Source: Microbacterium arabinogalactanolyticum (GTDB lineage: Bacteria; Actinomycetota; Actinomycetes; Actinomycetales; Microbacteriaceae). From it: a stretch of 64,000 nt of DNA. Made by a program: the position numbers and the translations under genes. The notes below the pieces were generated by a model. That model saw nothing but the letters and a program-made list of their open reading frames with translations. It was not told the DNA's origin and did no database searches. Where the stretch lies: positions 62,001-126,000 of the forward strand of contig NZ_BRZC01000007.1 of NCBI RefSeq assembly GCF_030268005.1, given 5' to 3'. The first letter of the stretch is position 1. Every line of letters begins with the position of its first letter. Below, in pieces: positions 9,107-17,681 of the stretch.

Positions 9107-10675
9107 TCAGGTGGTCTCGGCGAACTCCATCAGGCGGGCTCCGCTGCGCTCGAAGATCGCACCGCCGATCGCCGCGCCGCCGAGCAGCACGAGCACTCCG
9201 GTGATGACTCCCGTCCAGAACGTCGCCGGGGCGTGCCTGTCGCCGTCCACGACGGTGAGAACGAACAGCCACAGCGTGGGGATGCTGAAGACGAGCGCCC
9301 CGACGAACGTGCCGGCGGCACCCCAGGACCCGTGCGAGGACGAGCGCTGCGGCTGCTGGAACGGGCTGTCCCCCGGACGCGACACCGCGTACGGCGCGAT
9401 GACCGAGGCGATGCTCGACATGCCGAGCCCGGTGAGCAGAAGGGCGGCGGCCACGCCGATGAGCGGCAGGAGCAGTTCCCACTTCCCGACGAACGCCAGG
9501 GTCACGGACACGGCGATCGCCAGTACGGGGATCGACACGAGCAGCACGGGCACGAGCCGGCCGAGCCTGTCGGGCAGCCCGCGGACGCCGCTCGCGATGT
9601 GGATCCACAGCGCGGTGGAGTCGTAGGCGACGTCGTTGTGCGGCAGCCAGCCGAAGAACAGCGCCATGAGCGGCACCGGCACGAGCGCAGCGGCCCACGG
9701 CGGGACCCCGGCCACCATGAGCGGGAACACCGTGAGCACTCCCGCGATCGGCACGATGAGGATGTTCACGATGTAGCGGCGATCGCGCATCCAGTAGACC
9801 AGGCTGCGGGCCGCGACGGCGCCGAAGGCGTTGGCCGGCAGCACGGAGAACCATCCGAGGCCGGAGCGCTCGCGCGTCGCGTACGGACGCTCGGTGGTCG
9901 TCAGCATCCGCCGGACGAGATACGCCCAGAGTGCCAGGATGCCGGCCAGCGTCGCGACGGCGATGAGGCCGCTGCCCCACGCCGCGCCGACCTCGCCGGC
10001 TGCCACGTGGAACAGGAACGCCTGCGGGGCGGCCAGCGGCGTGAAGCCCACCGCCGCGGTCACGGCGGCGACCCCGGCGGGCACATGGCCGTTCCACTCC
10101 ATCGACGAGACGTACGCGGCGACCGGGAACGCGACGACGATGATGGGGATCCAGAAGAGCACCGTGAGCTCGCGGGAGCGGCGCTCGGGCAGCGCGATGG
10201 CGCTGATCGCCATACCGATGCGGGCGATCAGCGCCGTGGAGATCACGCTGACCAGTCCGGCCAGCACGGCCACGGGCCACGCGATGCGTCCGACCGTGAT
10301 CGAGACGGCGACGAAGAACGCGTGGACGACGAGGAGCGCTGCGCTCGGGACGCTGACCAGGGAGGCGAGCGCCAGGATCCACGGCATCCGCTTCTCGTCC
10401 ACGCCGAAGGGCGCGAAGCGTCGCGGATCCAGCTGGTCCTGCGTGCCGGTGAGCATCGGGCCCAGAAAGAACGCGAGGAACGCGGCGGCGGCGCTGAACA
10501 CGATGATCGCGCGCGCGGTGGGCAGCGGTGCGTTGCCCAGGCCGAGCACGGCCAGGCACACGGCGACGGTGATCGCAGCCGTGACCAGCACTGCGAGCAC
10601 GCTGCGCACGAGTCGTTCGCCGCGCAGAGCGCCCGCGACCAGCGCGAGCCTCAGTCGGAGAACGTGTGCAACCAC
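9107..10675 (-). CDS. ABC-2 type exporter permease
   Basis: A 522-aa integral membrane protein with about 12 hydrophobic segments, paired with the ATPase encoded just upstream. The GTG start at 10675 lies 25 nt inside the end of the ATPase gene, so the two are translated together. The substrate is not evident; the layout resembles two-component exporters of the ABC-2 class used for drugs, peptides or polymers. No signal peptide or known substrate-binding partner is nearby. Confidence 0.85.
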   Translation of the reverse strand: MVAHVLRLRLALVAGALRGERLVRSVLAVLVTAAITVAVCLAVLGLGNAPLPTARAIIVFSAAAAFLAFFLGPMLTGTQDQLDPRRFAPFGVDEKRMPWILALASLVSVPSAALLVVHAFFVAVSITVGRIAWPVAVLAGLVSVISTALIARIGMAISAIALPERRSRELTVLFWIPIIVVAFPVAAYVSSMEWNGHVPAGVAAVTAAVGFTPLAAPQAFLFHVAAGEVGAAWGSGLIAVATLAGILALWAYLVRRMLTTTERPYATRERSGLGWFSVLPANAFGAVAARSLVYWMRDRRYIVNILIVPIAGVLTVFPLMVAGVPPWAAALVPVPLMALFFGWLPHNDVAYDSTALWIHIASGVRGLPDRLGRLVPVLLVSIPVLAIAVSVTLAFVGKWELLLPLIGVAAALLLTGLGMSSIASVIAPYAVSRPGDSPFQQPQRSSSHGSWGAAGTFVGALVFSIPTLWLFVLTVVDGDRHAPATFWTGVITGVLVLLGGAAIGGAIFERSGARLMEFAETT

Positions 10676-12939
10676 TCCAGTCCCTCCACTTCGCCACCCG
10701 TGCCGGAGAGCTCGACGAAGCGCGCCGCGAGCGTCTGGCCCGCGCGCACCTCGTCCACGGTCCCCTCGGCGAGCACCTCACCGCCGACGATCACCGCGAC
10801 GCGCGTGCACACCTGCTCCACCAGGTCCATGCCGTGACTGGAGAGGATGACGGTGCCGCCGTGGGCGACGTAGGAGCGCAGGATGTCGAGGATCACGCTC
10901 GACGAGACCGGGTCGACGGCCTCGAACGGCTCGTCGAGCACGAGCACGCGCGGCGAGTGGATCAGGGCTCCCGCGAGCATGAGCTTCTTGGTCATGCCGG
11001 CCGAGTAGTCGGAGACCACGCGACTCAGCGCCTCGCTCAGGTCGAACGCGCGGGCCAGATCGGCGACGCGCTTCTCGATGACCGCGCGCTGCAGGCCCCG
11101 CAGCTGACCGTAGTAGTGCAGCAGCTGACGGCCGGTGAGGCGGTCGAAGGTGCGCAGCCGGTCCGGCAGCACGCCCATCACGCGTTTCGCGCCGAGCGGG
11201 TTCGTCTTCTGATCGATGCCGCTGATGTGCACTGTGCCGGCGTCGGGACGCAGCAGCCCCGCGATGATCGACAGCGTCGTGGTCTTGCCCGCGCCGTTCG
11301 GCCCCACCAGTCCGTAGAACGATCCGGCGGGCACGGTCAGGTCGATGCCGTCGACCGCGTTCGAATCGCCGAAGCGCTTGACCAGGCCGCGGATGAGGAT
11401 GGCCTCCGCACCGGTGGCCGGCGCGGGCGCAGGGCGCGGAGCGCGGGCGGGATCCGCCGACGCTTCGGGCTGAGCGGGCTGCTCGGCAGCGAGCGCGGGG
11501 GCCGGCTCTACGGGCTCTGCAGCGGGCGCGGGGGCCGGTTCGACGGGCTGGGCGTCCGGCTCGGTGTCCGCCGGCGCGGCTGCCGGCTCGGCCTGGATCT
11601 CCTCGGTGGACGCCGCATCGACCGACGGCGACTCGACGGAAGAGGGCGACGGCTTCGTGATGGCCTCGGGCGTCGCCGCGGAGGCGGCCGCCTCAGCGGC
11701 GGCGACGTCGACCGCGGCCGGCTCGGACGCCGCGGGAGAGGACTCCGCAGCTGCGGCAGCGTCGGACGCCGGAGCGGAATCGGATGCCGCAGAGGGCGCC
11801 TCCGCCGCGGGAGCTTCCGCCGAGGGCGCGGAGGCTGGAGTGCGGGGCGCCCGGGCCTCTGTGGCGGCCGATCCGCTGTTCGAGGCGGCGGTCTGGCGAC
11901 GAGCGGACGCCTCCGCGGCATCCGCTGCCTGTCCGCCGGCGGAGGGAAGAGCCGGGATGTAGGCGATCGGGGCTTCGGTGGTCGGTTCGACCTGCGATGC
12001 CGACGGAGACGTCACGACGTCGTCGGCAGGTGCGGGCGCGGCCGCCGCCTTCGAGGTCGTGCGCGATGCCGTGGTGGAGCGCGCCGAGGTCTTGGAGCGG
12101 GCCGTCGTCCCGGTCGCGGCGGCGGTCGTCTCGGGAGCCGACGCAGCCGTCTTCTTCGCGGCCGTCGTCTTCGCCGCAGTCGTCTTGGCCGCGGTCGTCT
12201 TCGCCGCGGTCGTCTTCGCAGCGGGGGTCTTCGCCGCGGTCGTCTTGGCAGCGGGGGTCTTGGCGGCGGCCGCCTTCTTCGGGGTTGTCGCCTTCGCCGT
12301 CGTGCCGCTCTTCGTCGTCGCGGATGCCCGCGTCGTCGTGGTCTTCTTCGCGGCGGCTGCTGTCTTCTCAGCGGCCTCCTTCGACGCGGCGGCCTTCGTG
12401 GTCGCCCGGGCGGATGCAGCGGCAGCCGTCGCCTTCTTCACCGCGGCCGTCTTCGCCGCCGCCGTCGCGGCGGTGCGCTTCGTGGCCGCGGTCTTCGCGG
12501 CGGCCGTGCTGGCGGCCGCCTTCTTCGCAGCAGCGGTCTTCGCCGCCGTCGCTGCTGCGGCGGGCTTCGCGGCAGTGGTTTTGGACGCGGTGGACTTGGC
12601 GGCACCGGTCTTCGCAGCGGTGGACCCGGTCGGCGTCTTGGCGGCTGCGCCGGCGGGCGCCGTGCCCTCGGCATCCGTCGCGCTCTTCGCGGCGGCAGTC
12701 CCGGCCGCAGTGGTTCGGGCCGTGGTCGTCCGGGTGCGCGGGCGCTGCGCGGCAGCATCCGCAGTGCCGTCGACGGATTCGGCATCTGCCTTCTTCGCGG
12801 TGGTCTTCCGGGGCGTCGCGGCACGCTTCGCCGGCGTGCGCGCTGGCTTCTTCGCGGCTGCGGGGGCAGCCGCGGCGTCCGCGCTTCCCGGCTGGGAGGT
12901 GTCGTCGCGGTCGGCCCCGGAGTCGAGAGAAGCTGTCAC
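10651..12939 (-). CDS. ABC transporter ATPase with long histone-like N-terminal extension
   Basis: Drives the adjacent ABC-2 permease. The ATPase domain fills residues ~513-762: Walker A GPNGAGKTT near 545, signature YSAGMTKKL, Walker B VLVLDEPFEAVDP, and switch histidine in SSHGMD. Before it come ~500 low-complexity residues. About 15-310 are Lys/Ala/Thr-rich (AAKT, AAKK, PAKRA repeats, like histone H1 or the tail of HupB). About 310-510 are Ala/Glu/Pro/Ser-rich and acidic. The GTG at 12939 is supported by a TACCGT box 7 nt upstream, and no plausible internal start lies near the ATPase domain, so the extension appears to be translated. Confidence 0.9.
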   Translation of the reverse strand: MTASLDSGADRDDTSQPGSADAAAAPAAAKKPARTPAKRAATPRKTTAKKADAESVDGTADAAAQRPRTRTTTARTTAAGTAAAKSATDAEGTAPAGAAAKTPTGSTAAKTGAAKSTASKTTAAKPAAAATAAKTAAAKKAAASTAAAKTAATKRTAATAAAKTAAVKKATAAAASARATTKAAASKEAAEKTAAAAKKTTTTRASATTKSGTTAKATTPKKAAAAKTPAAKTTAAKTPAAKTTAAKTTAAKTTAAKTTAAKKTAASAPETTAAATGTTARSKTSARSTTASRTTSKAAAAPAPADDVVTSPSASQVEPTTEAPIAYIPALPSAGGQAADAAEASARRQTAASNSGSAATEARAPRTPASAPSAEAPAAEAPSAASDSAPASDAAAAAESSPAASEPAAVDVAAAEAAASAATPEAITKPSPSSVESPSVDAASTEEIQAEPAAAPADTEPDAQPVEPAPAPAAEPVEPAPALAAEQPAQPEASADPARAPRPAPAPATGAEAILIRGLVKRFGDSNAVDGIDLTVPAGSFYGLVGPNGAGKTTTLSIIAGLLRPDAGTVHISGIDQKTNPLGAKRVMGVLPDRLRTFDRLTGRQLLHYYGQLRGLQRAVIEKRVADLARAFDLSEALSRVVSDYSAGMTKKLMLAGALIHSPRVLVLDEPFEAVDPVSSSVILDILRSYVAHGGTVILSSHGMDLVEQVCTRVAVIVGGEVLAEGTVDEVRAGQTLAARFVELSGTGGEVEGLEWLHTFSD

Positions 12940-12946
12940 GCGTACT

Positions 12947-12952
12947 ACGGTA
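12947..12952 (-). promoter_or_regulatory. -10 box (TACCGT) of the ABC ATPase gene, leaderless-type
   Basis: TACCGT lies 7 nt before the GTG at 12939 on the minus strand. It supports translation from the far N terminus, including the basic extension. Confidence 0.6.
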
Positions 12953-13099
12953 TCAAGCGGCAGGCAATGTTCCCGGAGCGGGGGTCATGGTCGGAGACCG
13001 CAGAATTCGGCCACGCGGAACCCTGAGTGTTACGTGTGCGAACCATCACGAAACAGCAACGGCGACCACAGTGACCCGGGTCTTCCCAGGTGCGATCAG

Positions 13100-13143
13100 T
13101 AGCATGTTCCTGGCACGAAGAGGTGTCCCGTCGATGAATCGAC
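13100..13143 (+). promoter_or_regulatory. Candidate promoter and palindrome upstream of the nucleotidyltransferase gene
   Basis: TAGCAT (13100-13105) could be a -10 box; no good -35 is seen. Downstream lies the palindrome GTCGATGAATCGAC (13130-13143, 6-bp arms around GA), followed by a TTTTTAGGAG tract with the ribosome-binding site. The palindrome could be a repressor site or a short mRNA hairpin. Confidence 0.3.
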
Positions 13144-13173
13144 AGTGAACACAAGTTCTTTTTAGGAGAAACC

Positions 13174-13866
13174 GTGACTCTTCAGACCGTCATCCTTGCA
13201 GCAGGCATGGGCTCGCGCCTCGGTCGCGCACTGCCCAAGCCGCTCACCGAGCTCAGCGACGGCCGCACGATCATGCAGCAGCAGCACGACAACATCCGCG
13301 CTGCGTTCGGACGCGACGCCCGCATCACCGCCGTCGTCGGCTACCGTGCCGAGACGATCATCGAGGCGTTCCCGTCCGCGAACTACGTGCACAACGAGCG
13401 CTACGACGTGACCAACACCTCCAAGAGCCTGCTGCGCGCGCTGAGCGCGACCGGCAAGGGCGGCGTGCTCTGGATGAACGGCGATGTGGTCTTCGACCCG
13501 CGCATCCTGGGCCGTGCGATCGAGTACATCGAGCGCGACCAGTCGTTCGTCACCGTCAACACCTCCAAGGTGAGCGACGAGGAGGTCAAGTACACCGTGA
13601 CCGCCGAGGGCTTCATCAAGGAGCTGTCGAAGACGGTCAAGGGCGGTCTCGGCGAGGCTGTGGGCATCAACTACATCTCGTCCGCCGACAAGAAGGCGTT
13701 CATGCGCCAGCTGCAGCGCGTCGAGGACCAGGACTACTTCGAGCGCGGCCTCGAGCTGTCGATCGCCGAGGACGGCCTGCTGCTCGAGCCGATGGACGTC
13801 TCCGACCTGTACGCGGTCGAGGTCGACTTCGCCGAGGACCTGGAGCGCGCGAACCTCTTCGTGTGA
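13174..13866 (+). CDS. Sugar/choline-phosphate nucleotidyltransferase (LicC-like)
   Basis: A 230-aa NTP transferase that should activate a sugar- or alcohol-phosphate to an NDP derivative for envelope polymers. The N terminus has the nucleotide-binding signature LAAGMGSRLGRALPKPLTEL. The metal-binding Asp is in LWMNGDVVFD, and a second acidic site lies near DLYAVEVDFAEDLERAN. The overall pattern resembles LicC phosphocholine cytidylyltransferase and inositol-1-phosphate cytidylyltransferase. The GTG start follows an AGGAG site. No transferase or polymer gene adjoins it, so the substrate stays open. Confidence 0.8.
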   Translation: MTLQTVILAAGMGSRLGRALPKPLTELSDGRTIMQQQHDNIRAAFGRDARITAVVGYRAETIIEAFPSANYVHNERYDVTNTSKSLLRALSATGKGGVLWMNGDVVFDPRILGRAIEYIERDQSFVTVNTSKVSDEEVKYTVTAEGFIKELSKTVKGGLGEAVGINYISSADKKAFMRQLQRVEDQDYFERGLELSIAEDGLLLEPMDVSDLYAVEVDFAEDLERANLFV

Positions 13867-13897
13867 CCCCCGGGCCGCCGAGCCCGTCACAGCATTG

Positions 13898-13930
13898 AAA
13901 GCCCCGCCCTGTCAAGGGGCGGGGCTTTTC
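13898..13930 (+). terminator. Rho-independent terminator after the nucleotidyltransferase gene
   Basis: A 12-bp stem, AAAGCCCCGCCC (13898-13909) with GGGCGGGGCTTT (13917-13928), followed by a short T-run. It lies 30 nt after the stop codon. Confidence 0.9.
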
Positions 13931-13953
13931 GGCCTTCTCGCGGATGCCCCGCA

Positions 13954-13959
13954 TAGGAT
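13954..13959 (+). promoter_or_regulatory. -10 box (TAGGAT), leaderless-type
   Basis: TAGGAT lies 6 nt before the ATG at 13966, just past the preceding terminator. Confidence 0.6.
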
Positions 13960-13965
13960 CACCCC

Positions 13966-14958
13966 ATGCCAGAGAAGGTCCACAAGCTCCACATCCTGGA
14001 CGAGCCCACGCTCGCCCCGGTGCCGCCGAGCGTCGCCGACGAGCGCTCGTTCTCGGCGCGCGGCCTCGACCGCGTCCTCTCGGTGCAGCGTCCGCTCGTC
14101 GTCGCGCACATCCGCAGCATCCGTCTTCGGCATCCGGACGCGACGCCGCAGGAGATCGTGCGGATCCTCGAGACCCGCTATCTCGCCGCCGTGACAACCG
14201 GCGGCGCCGCAGTCGGCGCGACCGCGGTGATCCCCGGCATCGGCACGGGGATCACGCTGGCACTGTCCGGTGTCGAGACGGTCGGGTTCATGGAGTCGAC
14301 GGCGCTGTTCGCTCAGTCGGTCGCCGAGGTCCATGGCATCGCGATCCAGGATCCCGAGCGCGCCCGCGCACTGGTCATGGCGCTGATGCTCGGCAAGGAG
14401 GGCGTCGACCTGATCGGGCAGCTGACCCGACAGGCGTCGGGCAAGGGCGACACTCGCGCGGCCTATTGGGGCGAGCTGGTCACGAAGTCGCTGCCCCGCG
14501 CCGCGGTCGGTCCGATCGTGGACAGGCTGAAGTCGGCGTTCATCCGGCAGTTCGCCTCGCGTGGCGGTGCGTCGTTCGTCGGCAAGGCGCTGCCGTTCGG
14601 CGTGGGCGCCGTGGTGGGAGGTACGGGGAACCACCTGCTCGGCAGGCGGGTGCTGAGCACGTCGCGGCGCGCCTTCGGCGCCGCTCCCCCGTGGCTGCCG
14701 CCGGAGCTGGAGCCGGCATCCGGGAGCGAACGGCTGGAACGGCGGATGCTGCACGGCGCGCGTCTGGTCGGTGCGGGCGTCGCGACAGGCGCCGCCGGGC
14801 TCGCCTCGAAGACGGCGGAGCTCGCGTCCAGGACAGCGGAGGCGGCTTCCAAGTCGGCGGGGATCGCGAAGAAGATCACCCGCAGGCGCAAGAAGACAGA
14901 TGCAGCGCCGTCGGGCGATCCCTCGACGGAGGAATCGCCCTCCACAGACCCCGTCTGA
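13966..14958 (+). CDS. EcsC-like protein of unknown function
   Basis: A 330-aa protein whose function I do not recognise. Residues ~70-145 have a glycine-rich, membrane-associating stretch (VIPGIGTGITLALSG) followed by an AEVHGIAIQDPERARALVMALMLG pattern, like EcsC family proteins. The C terminus is a run of SKTAELAS/SRTAEAAS/SKSAGIAKK repeats, predicted helical and basic, ending in a disordered Ser/Asp/Glu tail. It is transcribed alone from a leaderless promoter. Confidence 0.7.
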   Translation: MPEKVHKLHILDEPTLAPVPPSVADERSFSARGLDRVLSVQRPLVVAHIRSIRLRHPDATPQEIVRILETRYLAAVTTGGAAVGATAVIPGIGTGITLALSGVETVGFMESTALFAQSVAEVHGIAIQDPERARALVMALMLGKEGVDLIGQLTRQASGKGDTRAAYWGELVTKSLPRAAVGPIVDRLKSAFIRQFASRGGASFVGKALPFGVGAVVGGTGNHLLGRRVLSTSRRAFGAAPPWLPPELEPASGSERLERRMLHGARLVGAGVATGAAGLASKTAELASRTAEAASKSAGIAKKITRRRKKTDAAPSGDPSTEESPSTDPV

Positions 14959-15024
14959 GCGCGGCTTCTGCACAGTCAGGGCAGGCGTCGCACCAGCCTG
15001 GCCGGTGGCGTCTGTCGCCATTCC

Positions 15025-15030
15025 TACCGT
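15025..15030 (+). promoter_or_regulatory. -10 box (TACCGT), leaderless-type
   Basis: TACCGT lies 6 nt before the ATG at 15037 and is the main support for the small gene downstream. Confidence 0.5.
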
Positions 15031-15036
15031 GGCGGG

Positions 15037-15342
15037 ATGCTGCATTCCATCGACATCTCCCAGCCCGCTCCACCGACCGCCTACTGCGTGCCCTGGGTGG
15101 TGACGCGCGGCGATCGGACGCATCCGGTCGTGATGAACGCCGGCAAGGAGGCGGTGGACTTCGTGAAGGTTCTGCGCAGCGACGCGCAGGACGCTCGGCT
15201 GGTCGATCTGTGGGGCCAGGTGCTGCCCACCGAGACCATCGAGCTGTGCCTGTGCGAGTCGAACGTCGACGACGTCGTGATCACGATCACCTGGTTCCGC
15301 CAGCGCGATGGCCTGGAGTACGTGTGGCGGTTCGTGGTGTGA
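15037..15342 (+). CDS. Small hypothetical protein
   Basis: A 101-aa protein of unknown function. It looks like a compact beta-rich domain (HPVVMNAGKEAVDFVKVL, IELCLCESNVDDVVITITWF) with three cysteines and no membrane segment. Codon use matches the neighbours, and a leaderless -10 box precedes the ATG. It stands alone between the EcsC-like gene and the DUF222-HNH gene. Confidence 0.6.
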   Translation: MLHSIDISQPAPPTAYCVPWVVTRGDRTHPVVMNAGKEAVDFVKVLRSDAQDARLVDLWGQVLPTETIELCLCESNVDDVVITITWFRQRDGLEYVWRFVV

Positions 15343-15513
15343 GGGCGCGCAGGCCCTCGCTCGTTGAGCGAATAGAACAAACGAAACGAAACGATAGGGG
15401 CCGGCAGACCCTCGCACCTGGTCGTTGGGCGAGCGGAGCGAGACCGCCAAGAACACCCGATCATCGGATCAAAAGAGTTGTCAACACCTCTTCCCTCGTT
15501 CGTACTTTTGTTC

Positions 15514-15519
15514 TAAACT
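15514..15519 (+). promoter_or_regulatory. -10 box (TAAACT) of the DUF222-HNH gene, leaderless-type
   Basis: TAAACT lies 6 nt before the ATG at 15526. The preceding 180 nt (15343-15513) hold AT-richer words such as GAACAAACGAAACGAAACG and GCGAGCGGAGCGAGACC, a spacer type recurring in this genome; no gene is seen there. Confidence 0.6.
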
Positions 15520-15525
15520 GGATGG

Positions 15526-17046
15526 ATGACAGGCGCTTCCACTCACCGTGCGGATCAGCAGGCCGCACTGCTGGCCGAGTGGGTGGAGGTGCGCCGTCAG
15601 ATCAACGCACTCGAAGCACGTGCGGCGGCCCTCCTGGGTGACCGGCTCGCGCTGATGGAAGCAGATATCGCCGAGTCGCCGTTGCACCGGAACGCGATCG
15701 AACGGTCCATGATCGCCGAGTACACGGCAGCGGGGCGGCTGGCGAAGGGCAGTGTGGAGCACGCGTTCGCGGATGCCCGCGTTCTGGTGGAGTCCTTCCC
15801 CGTGGTGCGGGAGTCGTTCCAGGCCGGGACGATCACCGCATCCCATGTGCGGGAGATCCTCTCCGCGGCTTCCCCGGTGCGGCAGGCGATCAGCGACGGG
15901 CAGGTCTCCGACGAGCGGCTGGGCCTGTATGAAGCGGCCGCGCTGGAGTTCGCGGTGGCGGAGGCTCCGGCACGCACCCGCGCACACGTGAGGGAGCTCG
16001 CCGCAGTCCTGGCCCCACGCACGGTGGTCGAGCGGCATGCGGATGCGCTTGCCGAGCAGTGCGTGACGGTCCGTCCCGTCACGGACGAGCTGTCCCTGCT
16101 GAGCGCGTTGATGCCCACTCACAGGGCCCAGGCCATCATGGACCGTCTCACCGCGATGGCCCGGGCTCAGAAGCAGCAGGATCGGGAGCCGACCCTCCCG
16201 ATGGATGAGCAGTTCGAAGCCGAAGCCGACAGGTCCGTGGAAGTCATCACCTCAGGCGGCACGTTCACCGTCGACCCGTTCGCCTGGAACGGCCCCCTCG
16301 AGGACGACCCCACCGACACCCCGGAAACCGTGCACACGTACCTGCAGATGATGGACCGCGCCATCGCACAAGGTCCCGTCCCGATCATCATCCCCACCGA
16401 TACCCGCGGTATCGCCCAGATCCGCACCGAGATCCTCACCGACCTGCTCCTGACCTCCAACCCCGGCGAGGTGCTCGGCGACGGGATGGAGAACATCACC
16501 GCCCACATCCAGGTCACCGTCGCCGCGACCACCCTCACCGGCGCGGACGACTATCCCGCGCAGCTCGACGGGACCGGCACCCTCCACCCCGACACCGCCC
16601 GCACCCTCGCCGGGACAGCGACCTCCTGGACCCGCCTGTTCCTCGACACCGACGGCATGGTCACGGCAACAGACCCCTACCAGCCCACCGCCGGCATGAA
16701 ACGGTTCCTGCAGGCCCGAGACCAGCACTGCCGGTTCCCCGGCTGCCGTATGCCCGTCCACCGCACCCAACTCGACCACACCTACGACTGGGCACAAGGC
16801 GGCAGAACCGAACTGAACAACCTCGCCCATCTCTGTCTCACCCACCACGCCCTCAAACACCCCAGCATCCCCGACGAACATCGGTGGACCGCTCGACAAC
16901 TCCCCGACTGGACCCTCCAATGGACCAGCCCCAACGGCACCCTCCACCACGACCGACCACCACGCCGCGTCATGTTCATCCCATCGGACCCGGCACCGGC
17001 CCCGTTCGACTGGAATGCTCCGATCCACGGCGACCCCGCCTTCTGA
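15526..17046 (+). CDS. DUF222 domain protein with C-terminal HNH nuclease
   Basis: A 506-aa protein of the DUF222-HNH family (the mycobacterial REP13E12 type), which is multi-copy and often linked to mobile DNA in actinobacteria. Residues ~1-330 form the helical DUF222 region. The HNH module at about 400-445 has CRFPGC, LDHTYDWAQGG, LNNLAHLC and HHALKH, giving the Cys4-like zinc ligands and the HNH histidines, so it should be a metal-dependent DNase. The biological target is unknown. It is transcribed alone from a leaderless promoter. Confidence 0.88.
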   Translation: MTGASTHRADQQAALLAEWVEVRRQINALEARAAALLGDRLALMEADIAESPLHRNAIERSMIAEYTAAGRLAKGSVEHAFADARVLVESFPVVRESFQAGTITASHVREILSAASPVRQAISDGQVSDERLGLYEAAALEFAVAEAPARTRAHVRELAAVLAPRTVVERHADALAEQCVTVRPVTDELSLLSALMPTHRAQAIMDRLTAMARAQKQQDREPTLPMDEQFEAEADRSVEVITSGGTFTVDPFAWNGPLEDDPTDTPETVHTYLQMMDRAIAQGPVPIIIPTDTRGIAQIRTEILTDLLLTSNPGEVLGDGMENITAHIQVTVAATTLTGADDYPAQLDGTGTLHPDTARTLAGTATSWTRLFLDTDGMVTATDPYQPTAGMKRFLQARDQHCRFPGCRMPVHRTQLDHTYDWAQGGRTELNNLAHLCLTHHALKHPSIPDEHRWTARQLPDWTLQWTSPNGTLHHDRPPRRVMFIPSDPAPAPFDWNAPIHGDPAF

Positions 17047-17114
17047 CGCTCTAAGCATGAGCGCGTCCAGCACCTGCCTGTGGATAACTCCTGCGGCGAC
17101 GTGCCGGTTCGGGT

Positions 17115-17120
17115 TACCGT
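17115..17120 (+). promoter_or_regulatory. -10 box (TACCGT) of the lipoprotein gene, leaderless-type
   Basis: TACCGT lies 6 nt before the GTG at 17127. Confidence 0.55.
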
Positions 17121-17126
17121 GGCCGG

Positions 17127-17681
17127 GTGACTCTCGCCACCTCCACCGTCCGCGCGCTCGGCGCATTGTCCGCCGGGTTGCTCACCCTCGGGATGCTGTC
17201 GGCATGCACCCCCACGCCGGAGCCCGACCCGAAGCCCACGAAGACGGCACTGTTCGCATCGGACAAGGAGGCATTCAAGGCGGCGGAGGAGACGTACCGG
17301 GCCTATACGGACGCACTGAACAATGTCGATACGAGCGATCCGGGCACATTTGAACCGATGTTCGCATACGCAACAGGCGACTTCCTTGCCGCTGACAAGA
17401 AGACCTTCTCGGAGCTCCACGCCGAGAAACTCACGATGATCGGCGCGATGAAACTTGCGCAGTTCAAAGGGATCGAAAGCGTGCCGCCGTATGACGAGGT
17501 ATCGGCAATTGTATGCGTGGATGTTAGCGGAACCGATGTCGTTGACGCCGCCGGGGTCTCACAAGTCGCTCCAGACAGACCCGATATGAACGCGTTGACC
17601 GTGACTTTCACTGCCTCGCCAGACCGGCTACTCATTGCACACGCAACTCGTGCAGAGGACAGCGCATGCACATCCCAGTAG
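17127..17681 (+). CDS. Predicted lipoprotein
   Basis: A 184-aa exported lipoprotein of unknown function. The signal peptide ends in the lipobox LSAC, with Cys27 the predicted lipidation site, then a Pro/Thr-rich linker. The mature part (about 40-184) looks like an NTF2-like or DUF4878-type alpha/beta domain (AAEETYRAYTDALNNVD...). GC falls to about 53-60% here against ~70% around it. The 3' end overlaps the next gene by 16 nt, suggesting the two form a unit. Confidence 0.75.
   Translation: MTLATSTVRALGALSAGLLTLGMLSACTPTPEPDPKPTKTALFASDKEAFKAAEETYRAYTDALNNVDTSDPGTFEPMFAYATGDFLAADKKTFSELHAEKLTMIGAMKLAQFKGIESVPPYDEVSAIVCVDVSGTDVVDAAGVSQVAPDRPDMNALTVTFTASPDRLLIAHATRAEDSACTSQ

Noticed and set aside
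10666..13026. Long plus-strand frame (786 codons, Gly/Arg-rich) opposite the ABC ATPase gene
   Set aside because: It is the mirror of the Ala/Lys-rich coding strand and a known GC-rich artefact. No start signals or domain, and the minus-strand protein has clear ABC motifs.
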